Below, one piece after another: positions 1 to 6,290 of a stretch of DNA of 8,528 bases. How positions within the stretch are numbered: position 1 is the stretch's first letter; each line of letters starts with the position of its first letter. The stretch spans positions 1 to 8,528 of the forward strand of contig JAAERC010000927.1 of NCBI GenBank assembly GCA_024230695.1, read 5' to 3'. The notes beneath the pieces are model-generated. The model did not search any database. It was given only the letters and a program-made list of their open reading frames with translations, and was not told where the DNA came from. Made by a program: the position numbers and the translations under genes. The stretch comes from Candidatus Zixiibacteriota bacterium (GTDB taxonomy: Bacteria; Zixibacteria; MSB-5A5; GN15; PGXB01).

Positions 1-261
1 ATAAATTTTGCCAAATTTGATGTCTCCCGAGCGGAACTGATGATAAAATTGCGCGAAAAGAATATTGGAACGCAAGTGCATTATATTCCGGTTCATTTGC
101 AGCCGTACTATCGCGATTTTTCAAACACAAAACCGGGCGATTTTCCCAATGCGGAAAAGTATTACCAAAAAGCTCTAAGTATTCCGATGTATCCCCAGCT
201 AACAGAATCTGATTGTGATCGTGTCTTAGATGAGATAAAAAGAATATTGTATCGAGATTAG
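1..261 (+). CDS. pseC: PseC-like aminotransferase, C-terminal fragment (5' end outside window)
   Basis: The reading frame is open from the first base to the TAG at 259-261, giving the last 86 residues of a larger protein. The run IGTQVHYIPVHLQPYYR is the characteristic late segment of DegT/DnrJ/EryC1/StrS aminotransferases. The form with HYIPVHLQPYY is typical of PseC, which uses PLP and glutamate to aminate C4 of the UDP-4-keto-6-deoxy-L-AltNAc made by PseB. The later SIPMYPQLTESDCDRV and the helix ending in IKRILY match the usual C-terminus (small-domain helix). The PLP lysine and N-terminal domain lie upstream, so activity cannot be judged. The first internal ATG at 40 is not the start, because homology continues before it. 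The pseF-pseG-pseH-pseI genes downstream support PseC over other DegT family members. The next gene starts 4 bases after the stop. Confidence 0.88.
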   Translation: MNFAKFDVSRAELMIKLREKNIGTQVHYIPVHLQPYYRDFSNTKPGDFPNAEKYYQKALSIPMYPQLTESDCDRVLDEIKRILYRD

Positions 262-265
262 TCAT

Positions 266-1165
266 ATGGTAAATGCTAATGAACAGATAAGCAGATTAGG
301 ATTGGGAACGGTCCAGTTTGGTTTGGATTATGGTATCTCCAATCAACAAGGACAAAACAGTATCAAAGAGGCCGGGCAGATCCTTGGTGAAGCAAAAACG
401 CTTGGAATGGAGATGCTTGATACATCACCGAATTATGGTACCAGCGAAGAGGTTTTAGGGAAATGTTTAGTAGAAAATAGTTGTTTTAATATTGTTACCA
501 AAACACCAATCTTTGATGAAGAAACAATAACAAAGCAATCAGGAATTTTATTAACAGAATATTTTGAAAAGTCATTGGAGCGGTTAGGGTGTGATAAACT
601 TTATGGACTCCTGGTGCATCATGCGGAAAATTTGTTGGCACTTGGTGGCAAGTATTTAATAAAATCTCTCAATGAGTTGAAATCAAAAGGGCTTGTCAAT
701 AAAATTGGTGTTTCTGTTTATAATGGCGAGCAAATAGATAAGATACTTGATGTTATTGAGCCTGACATTGTTCAATTGCCGATTAATTTATTTAATCAGC
801 GTTTGATAGATTCGGGGCATCTGGTCAAATTAAAAAAGCTCGGGATTGAGATTCATGCCCGTTCAGTATTTTTACAGGGTCTGCTTTTGATGCGAAGCGA
901 AAATATTCCAGATTTTTTTGAACCGATTAAAAATGATATCGACAATTATTTTTTATATCTAAAGGAACAAGGTGTTTCTCCACAAGAGGCGGCGCTTAAT
1001 TTTGCTAAAAATATTGAGGAGATCGACTATATTATTCTGGGTGTTAATAGTGTTAATCAATTAAAAGAAAATGTTAATGCTTTTAATAAAAAAGTGAATA
1101 TTAATTTTAAACGGTTTGCAATAGTTGATGAAAAATTCATCAATCCTACATCATGGAAAATATAG
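266..1165 (+). CDS. Aldo/keto reductase-family protein in a Pse cluster
   Basis: This 299-residue protein has the aldo/keto reductase TIM-barrel pattern. The N-terminal strand reads LGLGTVQFGLDYG, and LDTSPNYG carries the catalytic Asp52 and Tyr57. Lys79 lies in IVTKT, and His118 (or His119) in LLVHHAENL completes the D-Y-K-H tetrad. KIGVSVYN (about 146-153), VQLPINLFNQ (169-178) and IHARSVFLQGLL (196-207) are the usual later barrel strands, and YIILGVNSVNQL (255-266) is the C-terminal cofactor-binding part. The protein is therefore probably an active NAD(P)H-dependent carbonyl reductase in the cytoplasm. Its substrate is unknown; its position between pseC and the CMP-sugar synthetase suggests a nucleotide-sugar or nonulosonate intermediate. 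ATG 266 lies 4 bases after the pseC stop with no strong Shine-Dalgarno site, so translation is probably coupled. The 3' end overlaps the next gene by 13 bases. Confidence 0.88.
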   Translation: MVNANEQISRLGLGTVQFGLDYGISNQQGQNSIKEAGQILGEAKTLGMEMLDTSPNYGTSEEVLGKCLVENSCFNIVTKTPIFDEETITKQSGILLTEYFEKSLERLGCDKLYGLLVHHAENLLALGGKYLIKSLNELKSKGLVNKIGVSVYNGEQIDKILDVIEPDIVQLPINLFNQRLIDSGHLVKLKKLGIEIHARSVFLQGLLLMRSENIPDFFEPIKNDIDNYFLYLKEQGVSPQEAALNFAKNIEEIDYIILGVNSVNQLKENVNAFNKKVNINFKRFAIVDEKFINPTSWKI

Positions 1166-2067
1166 AAAAACAATTACGGTTAGGTATAATCGGCATAAGT
1201 GAGGGGAATGGTCATCCATACTCATGGTCTGCGATATTTAACGGATATGATCCTGAAGCGATGCAAAAATGCCCCTTCCCCGTTATTCCTGAATATTTAA
1301 GCAAACAAACTTTTCCTGATGATGCAATACCAGATGCAAGGGTGACACATCTCTGGACGCAGGATAATGAAATATCTAAACATATCGCGGCATCTTGTTT
1401 GATTGATACTGTTGTGGAAAATTATCAAGACATGATTGGAGAGGTTGATGCTGTCCTTTTGGCTCGGGATGACCCTGAGAATCATAAAGAAATGAGTCGG
1501 CCGTTTTTGGAGGCCGATCTTCCGATTTATATAGATAAACCGCTGGCACTATCGGTGGCTGAGGCGGAAAATATATATTCATATCAAAAGTATGATAGTC
1601 AGATCTTCACCTGTTCGGCACTTCGGTTTGCCGATGAGTTTAATCCAAAGAAAATAGATATTGGCAGTTTGGGCAAATTAAAAAGTATAACCGCGACGAT
1701 TATGAAAGACTGGCAAAAATACGGGGTACATATTATTGATCCTGTCCTTAATATTATTGGTGACCAGGGGTGTATCAAAAATGTTGAGGCTACTCAAGAC
1801 ATTGATATTAGAAATGTAAATATCAACTGGGAATCGGGGTTGGTGACAAATTTTATCACGACCGGTTCTAATCAGAGTAATCTTGAAATCAAGATCGATG
1901 GCACAAATGGCTCAAAAATTATATTGTTTAATGATACATTTGCGGCTTTTAAAAACTGTCTACAGGCATTTATTAAAACGATTCGTACAAATGAAAGTCT
2001 GCCTCAGGAATCAGTGCTAAAAGTGATTGAGGTCATCGAGAAAGGGGAGCAATGTGTCCCAGTCTAA
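1153..2067 (+). CDS. Divergent Gfo/Idh/MocA-family oxidoreductase
   Basis: This 304-residue protein has an N-terminal Rossmann start (LRLGIIG, 8-14) followed by GISEGNGHPYSWSAIFNGYD (14-33) instead of a plain GxGxxG loop. VDAVLLARDDPENHKEM (98-114) and PIYIDKP (124-130) correspond to the strand before, and the Lys of, the family's EKP motif. KYGVHIIDP (189-197) holds His193 at the place of the usual catalytic His. The fold is thus a cytoplasmic NAD(P)-dependent sugar dehydrogenase, somewhat short for the family (typically 320-380). The substrate is unknown. A Gfo/Idh-like gene next to a short-chain dehydrogenase and a CMP-sugar synthetase recalls, from memory, the ptmF/ptmA/ptmB set of the Campylobacter flagellin glycosylation locus, but I cannot test homology here. 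ATG 1153 lies inside the preceding gene without a clear ribosome site, so translational coupling is likely. The 3' end overlaps the next gene by 14 bases. Confidence 0.8.
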   Translation: MENIEKQLRLGIIGISEGNGHPYSWSAIFNGYDPEAMQKCPFPVIPEYLSKQTFPDDAIPDARVTHLWTQDNEISKHIAASCLIDTVVENYQDMIGEVDAVLLARDDPENHKEMSRPFLEADLPIYIDKPLALSVAEAENIYSYQKYDSQIFTCSALRFADEFNPKKIDIGSLGKLKSITATIMKDWQKYGVHIIDPVLNIIGDQGCIKNVEATQDIDIRNVNINWESGLVTNFITTGSNQSNLEIKIDGTNGSKIILFNDTFAAFKNCLQAFIKTIRTNESLPQESVLKVIEVIEKGEQCVPV

Positions 2068-2824
2068 ATCTGTTTTAATTACCGGGGGAACAGGAAATAT
2101 CGGTTCACAACTTGTCTCCGATCTTTTGGCCGACGGTTTTCAGGTGGTGACAACAAGTCATAGCGAGAGTAATATTAAATTATTCCAAGATAAATTCAAA
2201 AATTATGATCAGGACGGTCTTTTACATTTTATCAAAGTCGACCTTGAGGAACAGGATTCTTCACAACAGATATTAAGCTATCTTGATAATAATAATTTAC
2301 AAATTGAGTCGCTTATAAACAATGCCCGGAACACAAATTACTTAAAGCTGAATGAAAATAATGAAGTTGATCGTACTAATTGGTCAGGTGAATTTTTGCT
2401 TGATGTGGTGGTGGCATATGAGTTATCAATGGCTCTAACAAATATCAATAATTCAAAACTCAAAAATATTATAAATATATCATCAATGTATGGCATGGTT
2501 GCCCCTACGCCGGCATTATATAAGGATTTTAAAAAAGAATCTCCGGTAAACTATGGAGTTGCCAAAGCGGCATTGATACAACTTTCAAAAGAGTTAGCTG
2601 TCAGGCTGGCTGATAATAATATTAGGGTGAACTGTATTTCATACGGTGGTGTTGAAGGACGGGCTGACGAATCTTTTAAAAAACGATATGGTAAATATTG
2701 TCCGGCTGGACGGATGCTCAAACGTAATGAAGTATATGGAGCAATCAATTTCCTTCTCTCTGAAGGCTCCTCGGGCATGACTGGTCATAATTTGGTTATT
2801 GATGGTGGGTGGACGACATGGTAG
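2054..2824 (+). CDS. Short-chain dehydrogenase/reductase (PtmA-like)
   Basis: From GTG 2054 the protein is 256 residues, the normal length for a classical short-chain dehydrogenase. It shows TGGTGNIG (10-17) for NAD(P) binding, LINNAR (87-92, where NNAG is usual), the catalytic Ser in INISSMYG (143/144), Tyr167 and Lys171 in YGVAK, and the C-terminal GMTGHNLVIDGGW. All catalytic residues are present, so it should be an active cytoplasmic oxidoreductase. GTG 2054 is preferred because GGGGAG lies at 2044-2049 and the nucleotide fold begins a few residues later; a TTG at 2027 would add nine residues with no ribosome site of its own. It overlaps the previous gene by 14 bases and the next by 7. 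Similar enzymes (PtmA) occur in nonulosonate flagellin-modification loci, where their reaction is less clear than those of the core enzymes. Confidence 0.87.
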   Translation: MSQSKSVLITGGTGNIGSQLVSDLLADGFQVVTTSHSESNIKLFQDKFKNYDQDGLLHFIKVDLEEQDSSQQILSYLDNNNLQIESLINNARNTNYLKLNENNEVDRTNWSGEFLLDVVVAYELSMALTNINNSKLKNIINISSMYGMVAPTPALYKDFKKESPVNYGVAKAALIQLSKELAVRLADNNIRVNCISYGGVEGRADESFKKRYGKYCPAGRMLKRNEVYGAINFLLSEGSSGMTGHNLVIDGGWTTW

Positions 2825-3519
2825 ATAAAAATGTTGTGGCCGTTATTCCGGCTCGTGGCGGATCAAAAAGGATTCCGCATAAAAATATAATTGATTTTAT
2901 GGGTCAACCGATGATAAGCTGGACGATCAAGGCGGCGCTTGAATCGGGCATATTTAAAAGAGTAATTGTTAGTACCGATGATAAGAAGATCGCAAAGGTT
3001 GCCGAAGATTTTGGTGTTGAAGTGCCATTTTTAAGAGATGAGTATAATGACGACCATTCGCCGGTATCGCAGGCGGTTATTAAGGCAGTTGAGCAGGCGG
3101 AAAATCATTACAACGAAAAATATGATACAGTAGTTCAGTTGATGGCCAACTGTCCTATTAGAAAAAGTGAACAGATCATTGACGCTTATAATAATTTTGT
3201 AAATAGAAAAGCTAAATTTCAAATCAGCTGTTTTAAGTTTGGCTGGATGAATCCCTGGTGGGCGGTAAAACTTGATAAGGAAAATCTGCCAACCTTTTTA
3301 TTCCCCGAAATACATGGCAAACGCTCTCAGGACCTTGATGAATTGTATTGTCCAACCGGAGCAATTTGGATCGCCGATTGTAATGGTTTACATCAGGAAG
3401 GGACATTTTATGGGACCGGGTATATTTTTCATCCAATGAACTGGAAATTTGCCGTAGATATTGATAACCAGGAAGATATTGAGATGGCACAGGCTGTTTA
3501 TAATATGGTAAATAAATAA
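2818..3519 (+). CDS. pseF: CMP-nonulosonate (pseudaminic acid) cytidylyltransferase
   Basis: This 233-residue protein belongs to the CMP-sialic acid synthetase (acylneuraminate cytidylyltransferase) family, which joins CTP and a nonulosonic acid to give the CMP-sugar used by transferases. Visible motifs are IPARGGSKRIPHKNI (10-24, CTP binding), VSTDDKKIAKVAEDFG (51-66), QLMANCPIR (107-115), KRSQDLDELY (168-177) and FAVDID (211-216), whose aspartates coordinate the metal. RIPxKNI and the KRSQDL segment resemble PseF, and the neighbours pseG, pseH and pseI fit Pse. Because the neighbouring dehydrogenase pair resembles genes around the legionaminate synthetase PtmB, the exact substrate remains an inference. 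ATG 2818 overlaps the previous gene's stop by 7 bases; a GTG at 2809 would add only three residues. The stop shares one base with the next start (TAATG). Confidence 0.88.
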   Translation: MVDKNVVAVIPARGGSKRIPHKNIIDFMGQPMISWTIKAALESGIFKRVIVSTDDKKIAKVAEDFGVEVPFLRDEYNDDHSPVSQAVIKAVEQAENHYNEKYDTVVQLMANCPIRKSEQIIDAYNNFVNRKAKFQISCFKFGWMNPWWAVKLDKENLPTFLFPEIHGKRSQDLDELYCPTGAIWIADCNGLHQEGTFYGTGYIFHPMNWKFAVDIDNQEDIEMAQAVYNMVNK

Positions 3520-4634
3520 TGAATATTTGCTTCAGAGTTGACTCATCAACAGTCATCGGCACCGGACATGTCGTTCGTTGTCTGACACTGGCAGAGCAGT
3601 TTCGGGATAAGGGATTTAATGTACAATTTATTTGTCGAATGTTGCCGGGGAATATTATTGATCAAATTTTGACAGCCGGGTATGAAGTCCACAAACTACA
3701 AGAGGCCGATTATAAGCATTTAATTACTGAAGAGATGGATAATCATCGCAGATGGCTGGCGGTTGATTGGACAATTGATGCCCAACAGACAAAAGAGATT
3801 ATAAAATCATTAGATATACCGCTTGATTTATTAGTCGTTGATCATTATGCGATTGATATGAAATGGGAAAATAAATTGTCGCAAATGTGTGAAAACATAA
3901 TGATTATCGATGATCTCGCCGACCGTAAGCATAATTGCGATTTCCTGCTTGATCAAAATTATTATACTGATCTGAAAAATCGTTATGATAAGCTGGTGCC
4001 TGATTTATGTCAGAAGATGCTTGGTCCGTCTTTTTCCCTTCTTCGGCCTGAGTTTAATACGGCCAGAAATAGTTTAAAACCACGAAGCGGTAAAATTGAG
4101 CGTGTAATGGTCTTTTTTGGGGGTTGTGATTTATCCAACCAAACTAAAAAAGTAATAGACGTAATTATTTCGTCAAAAATAAGTACAATTCATTTTGATA
4201 TTGTTCTTGGCAATACGAATCCCCATATGGATGAAGTTAAAAATCTATGTAGCAATCTGGCTAATGTCAAACTGCATTACCAGATTGATTATATGTCAGA
4301 ATTAATGGCGCATTCTGATTTAGCCATTGGAGGTGGCGGAACGACAACATGGGAAAGGTGCTGTTTGGGTCTACCCTGTTTAACAATAGCAATGGCTGAA
4401 AATCAAGTGACCGTGGCAGAGCTTTCTCATAAGGCGGGATTTGCTTTGTATCTGGGATATCATACGGAAGTTACTACTTTTCATATAGAAGAAGCATTGA
4501 ACCGCCTATTAGAACAACCAGAAGATTTAGCAAAAATGAGTAAAACTGGAACAGCATTTGTTGATGGTTTGGGATCGACCAGAGTGGTTGAAAACATTTT
4601 AAAATATAAGAGCAAATCCAAGCAAAAGATTTAA
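3519..4634 (+). CDS. pseG: UDP-2,4-diacetamido-2,4,6-trideoxy-L-altropyranose hydrolase PseG
   Basis: This 371-residue GT-B-fold hydrolase releases UDP from the diacetamido-trideoxy-altrose nucleotide, giving the free sugar used by PseI. The N-terminus FRVDSSTVIGTGHVVRCLTL carries the GTGH loop with His17, the position of the catalytic His in characterised PseG. Next come WLAVDWTIDAQQT (79-91), LLVVDHYAID (104-113), IIDDLADRKHNCDFLLDQN (129-147), VFFGGCDLSN (198-207) and the UDP-binding GGGGTTTWERCCLGLP (271-286), followed by AENQ (293-296). The SWER/TWERCCLGLP block is highly characteristic of PseG and argues against MurG or NeuC. Length matches the longer PseG type; the Campylobacter enzyme is about 100 residues shorter. 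The tail ends in a short lysine-rich stretch (KYKSKSKQKI). The start uses the TAATG overlap with pseF; 21 bases separate it from the next gene. Confidence 0.94.
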   Translation: MNICFRVDSSTVIGTGHVVRCLTLAEQFRDKGFNVQFICRMLPGNIIDQILTAGYEVHKLQEADYKHLITEEMDNHRRWLAVDWTIDAQQTKEIIKSLDIPLDLLVVDHYAIDMKWENKLSQMCENIMIIDDLADRKHNCDFLLDQNYYTDLKNRYDKLVPDLCQKMLGPSFSLLRPEFNTARNSLKPRSGKIERVMVFFGGCDLSNQTKKVIDVIISSKISTIHFDIVLGNTNPHMDEVKNLCSNLANVKLHYQIDYMSELMAHSDLAIGGGGTTTWERCCLGLPCLTIAMAENQVTVAELSHKAGFALYLGYHTEVTTFHIEEALNRLLEQPEDLAKMSKTGTAFVDGLGSTRVVENILKYKSKSKQKI

Positions 4635-4644
4635 GCAAAATGCC

Positions 4645-4650
4645 GAGAGG
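4645..4650 (+). promoter_or_regulatory. Ribosome binding site of the pseH-like gene
   Basis: GAGAGG stands 5 bases before ATG 4656 in the 21-base gap after pseG. It is one of the clearer Shine-Dalgarno sites here and fixes the start of the acetyltransferase. Confidence 0.7.
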
Positions 4651-4655
4651 TTAAA

Positions 4656-5207
4656 ATGGAATTGGTATTCAGGAAAATAGAGGAAAATGATTTAGAAATG
4701 ATTCTCCAGTGGAGGACGATGCCCGAAGTATCCAGTTATATGTACACCGATTTTGTTCCCTCAATTGATGATCAAAAGAAATGGTACAAAAGGATATCCA
4801 ATGATTCGACGATGAAATATTGGATCGTCACTGTTGATGGCGAGGATATTGGTGTTGTTAATTTAATAGAAATTGATAAACATAATAGCCGTTGCAGCTG
4901 GGGATTTTATCTTGGATCAGTGAATGTCAGAGGTAAAGGGATCGGCAAAAGTGTTGAACTAAATATTCTTGATTATATTTTTTCTGAATTAAAATTCAAT
5001 AAAGTATGCGGCGAAGTTTTTGCGACGAATGAAAAAGTTATTAAAATGCATGAAAAAAACGGCTCCATCGTTGAAGGAATCCGGCGTCAACATATATTTA
5101 AAAATGGAGAATTCCTTGATATCGTTGAAATGGGAATCACTAAAAAAGATTGGGAAAATAACATCAAAGATAAAGTGGAATATACAAAGGGCGATTTCAG
5201 ATATTAA
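4656..5207 (+). CDS. pseH: GNAT N-acetyltransferase PseH
   Basis: This 183-residue protein has the GNAT acyltransferase pattern. The N-terminal strand is LVFRKIEENDLEMILQWR. A central sheet, YWIVTVDGEDIGVVNL (55-70), precedes WGFYLGSVNVRGKGIG (82-97), whose R92-G-K-G-I-G loop binds the acetyl-CoA pyrophosphate. FNKVCGEVFATNEKVIKMHEKNG (from 114) is the segment with the conserved Asn and the final helix-turn of the fold. In the Pse pathway PseH uses acetyl-CoA to acetylate the 4-amino group of the PseC product before PseG acts. Length and architecture match PseH, and its place between pseG and pseI supports the assignment. A different acyl donor cannot be excluded from sequence alone. The last 15 or so residues (after KKDWE) are charged and poorly conserved in appearance. 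It begins after a good ribosome site and ends 30 bases before the PseI start. Confidence 0.9.
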   Translation: MELVFRKIEENDLEMILQWRTMPEVSSYMYTDFVPSIDDQKKWYKRISNDSTMKYWIVTVDGEDIGVVNLIEIDKHNSRCSWGFYLGSVNVRGKGIGKSVELNILDYIFSELKFNKVCGEVFATNEKVIKMHEKNGSIVEGIRRQHIFKNGEFLDIVEMGITKKDWENNIKDKVEYTKGDFRY

Positions 5208-5237
5208 TTGGGTAGCAGTTCCAAAAAGAAAATAATT

Positions 5238-6290
5238 ATGGATATTCAAATAGAATCGAAAAATATTGGTCCGGGTTTTCCCCCATTTATAATTGCCGAG
5301 ATGTCCGGTAATCATAATCAATCTTTGGAGAGATCATTGCAGATCGTCGAGGCTGCGGCAAAAGCCGGAGCGCATGCGATAAAGCTTCAAACTTACTCCG
5401 CTGACACGATGACATTGGATATCAATAAAAATGAGTTTACCATCAGTGACCCCAAAAGTCTTTGGAATGGCAAGTCATTATATGAATTGTATCAAGAGGC
5501 TCATACGCCATGGGAGTGGCACAAAAATATATTTGATCGAGCCAAAGAGCTGGGTATAATTGCATTTAGTACACCATTTGACGCGACAGCGGTTGATTTT
5601 CTTGAGGATCTAAATGTTCCTGTCTATAAGATCGCTTCGTTTGAAAATATTGATATACCATTAATAAAAAAAATAGCCCAAACCGGTAAACCGATAATAA
5701 TGTCAACCGGGATGGCCTCATTATCCGAGCTTGACGAATCTGTCAAAACTATAAGAGCAAATGGATGTGAGCAGATCATTCTACTAAAATGTACCAGCGC
5801 CTATCCAGCTGACCCAAAAGATATCAATCTAAAAACAATCTCGCATCTTCAAAAACATTTTGATGTTCAGGTCGGACTGTCGGATCATACGCTTGGTATT
5901 GGGGTATCATTGGCAAGTGTCGCACTTGGCGCAACGGTGATTGAAAAACATTTTACATTATCGCGAGCAGAAGGCGGAGTTGACTCAGCCTTTTCATTGG
6001 AACCTGATGAACTTGGAAGACTTGTACAGGACAGCAAATTTGCCTGGCAAGCACTCGGTAAAGTCAATTATGAACTTACTGAGAAGGAAAAGAAATCGCG
6101 TCAGTTTCGCCGCTCTCTTTATATCACAGAGGATATGCGAGCAGGCGACAGGATAACAGATAAAAACATGAGGGCGATCAGACCCGGACTTGGACTTGCG
6201 CCAAAAGAGTATGATAAATTGTTGGGAAAAAAGGTTACTTGTGATATTCGCAGAGGAACAGCCGTATCCTGGAGTATAATTGAAGAATAA
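5238..6290 (+). CDS. pseI: Pseudaminic acid synthase PseI
   Basis: This 350-residue NeuB-family enzyme condenses phosphoenolpyruvate with 2,4-diacetamido-2,4,6-trideoxy-L-altrose to form pseudaminic acid in the cytoplasm. The TIM-barrel domain shows FIIAEMSGNHNQS (17-29), AIKLQTYSADTMTLD (47-61), STPFDATAVDFLE (111-123), KPIIMSTGMAS (151-161), LLKCTSAYPA (182-191) and GLSDHTLGIG (213-222). His217 and His238 (in EKHFT) fit the two metal-binding histidines of NeuB. RRSLYITEDMRAGDRIT (291-307) through MRAIRPGLGLAP (311-322) is the C-terminal SAF (antifreeze-like) domain that covers the active site. AEMSGNHN and KLQTYxxDTMT are the PseI versions of motifs that differ in NeuB and LegI. ATG 5238 gives the usual family length; a TTG at 5208 would add ten residues that match nothing and lacks a ribosome site. 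The 3' end overlaps the next gene by 11 bases. Confidence 0.94.
   Translation: MDIQIESKNIGPGFPPFIIAEMSGNHNQSLERSLQIVEAAAKAGAHAIKLQTYSADTMTLDINKNEFTISDPKSLWNGKSLYELYQEAHTPWEWHKNIFDRAKELGIIAFSTPFDATAVDFLEDLNVPVYKIASFENIDIPLIKKIAQTGKPIIMSTGMASLSELDESVKTIRANGCEQIILLKCTSAYPADPKDINLKTISHLQKHFDVQVGLSDHTLGIGVSLASVALGATVIEKHFTLSRAEGGVDSAFSLEPDELGRLVQDSKFAWQALGKVNYELTEKEKKSRQFRRSLYITEDMRAGDRITDKNMRAIRPGLGLAPKEYDKLLGKKVTCDIRRGTAVSWSIIEE
6271..6274 (+). promoter_or_regulatory. Ribosome binding site deciding a TTG start
   Basis: GGAG lies inside the end of pseI, 5 bases before TTG 6280. No in-frame ATG occurs in the next 150 or more codons of the following gene, so this site decides its start. Confidence 0.6.

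Noticed and set aside
3233..3562. Open frame on the minus strand opposite pseF/pseG
   Set aside because: It lies entirely opposite two genes with clear family motifs, and its translation shows no recognisable domain or ribosome site.
4113..4123. T6-G5 run in pseG as a phase-variation tract
   Set aside because: It encodes the conserved VFFGG motif and is far shorter than the poly-G tracts known to switch glycosylation genes.
5208..5237. TTG 5208 as the start of PseI
   Set aside because: It would add ten residues with no family match and lacks a ribosome site; ATG 5238 gives the normal PseI length.
4989..5321. Minus-strand open frame opposite the pseH/pseI junction
   Set aside because: It has a hydrophobic-looking composition that is a by-product of the AT-rich complementary strand, with no start signal or motif.
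5666..5673. A8 run in pseI (and A7 at 7134-7140 in the next gene) as programmed frameshift or slippage sites
   Set aside because: Both lie in continuous conserved frames with no alternative product, and such runs are expected in AT-rich DNA.
2818..6290. Legionaminic or sialic acid pathway instead of Pse
   Set aside because: The hydrolase is of the PseG type (GTGH and TWERCCLGLP), not the NeuC/LegG epimerase type, and the synthase has PseI motifs.
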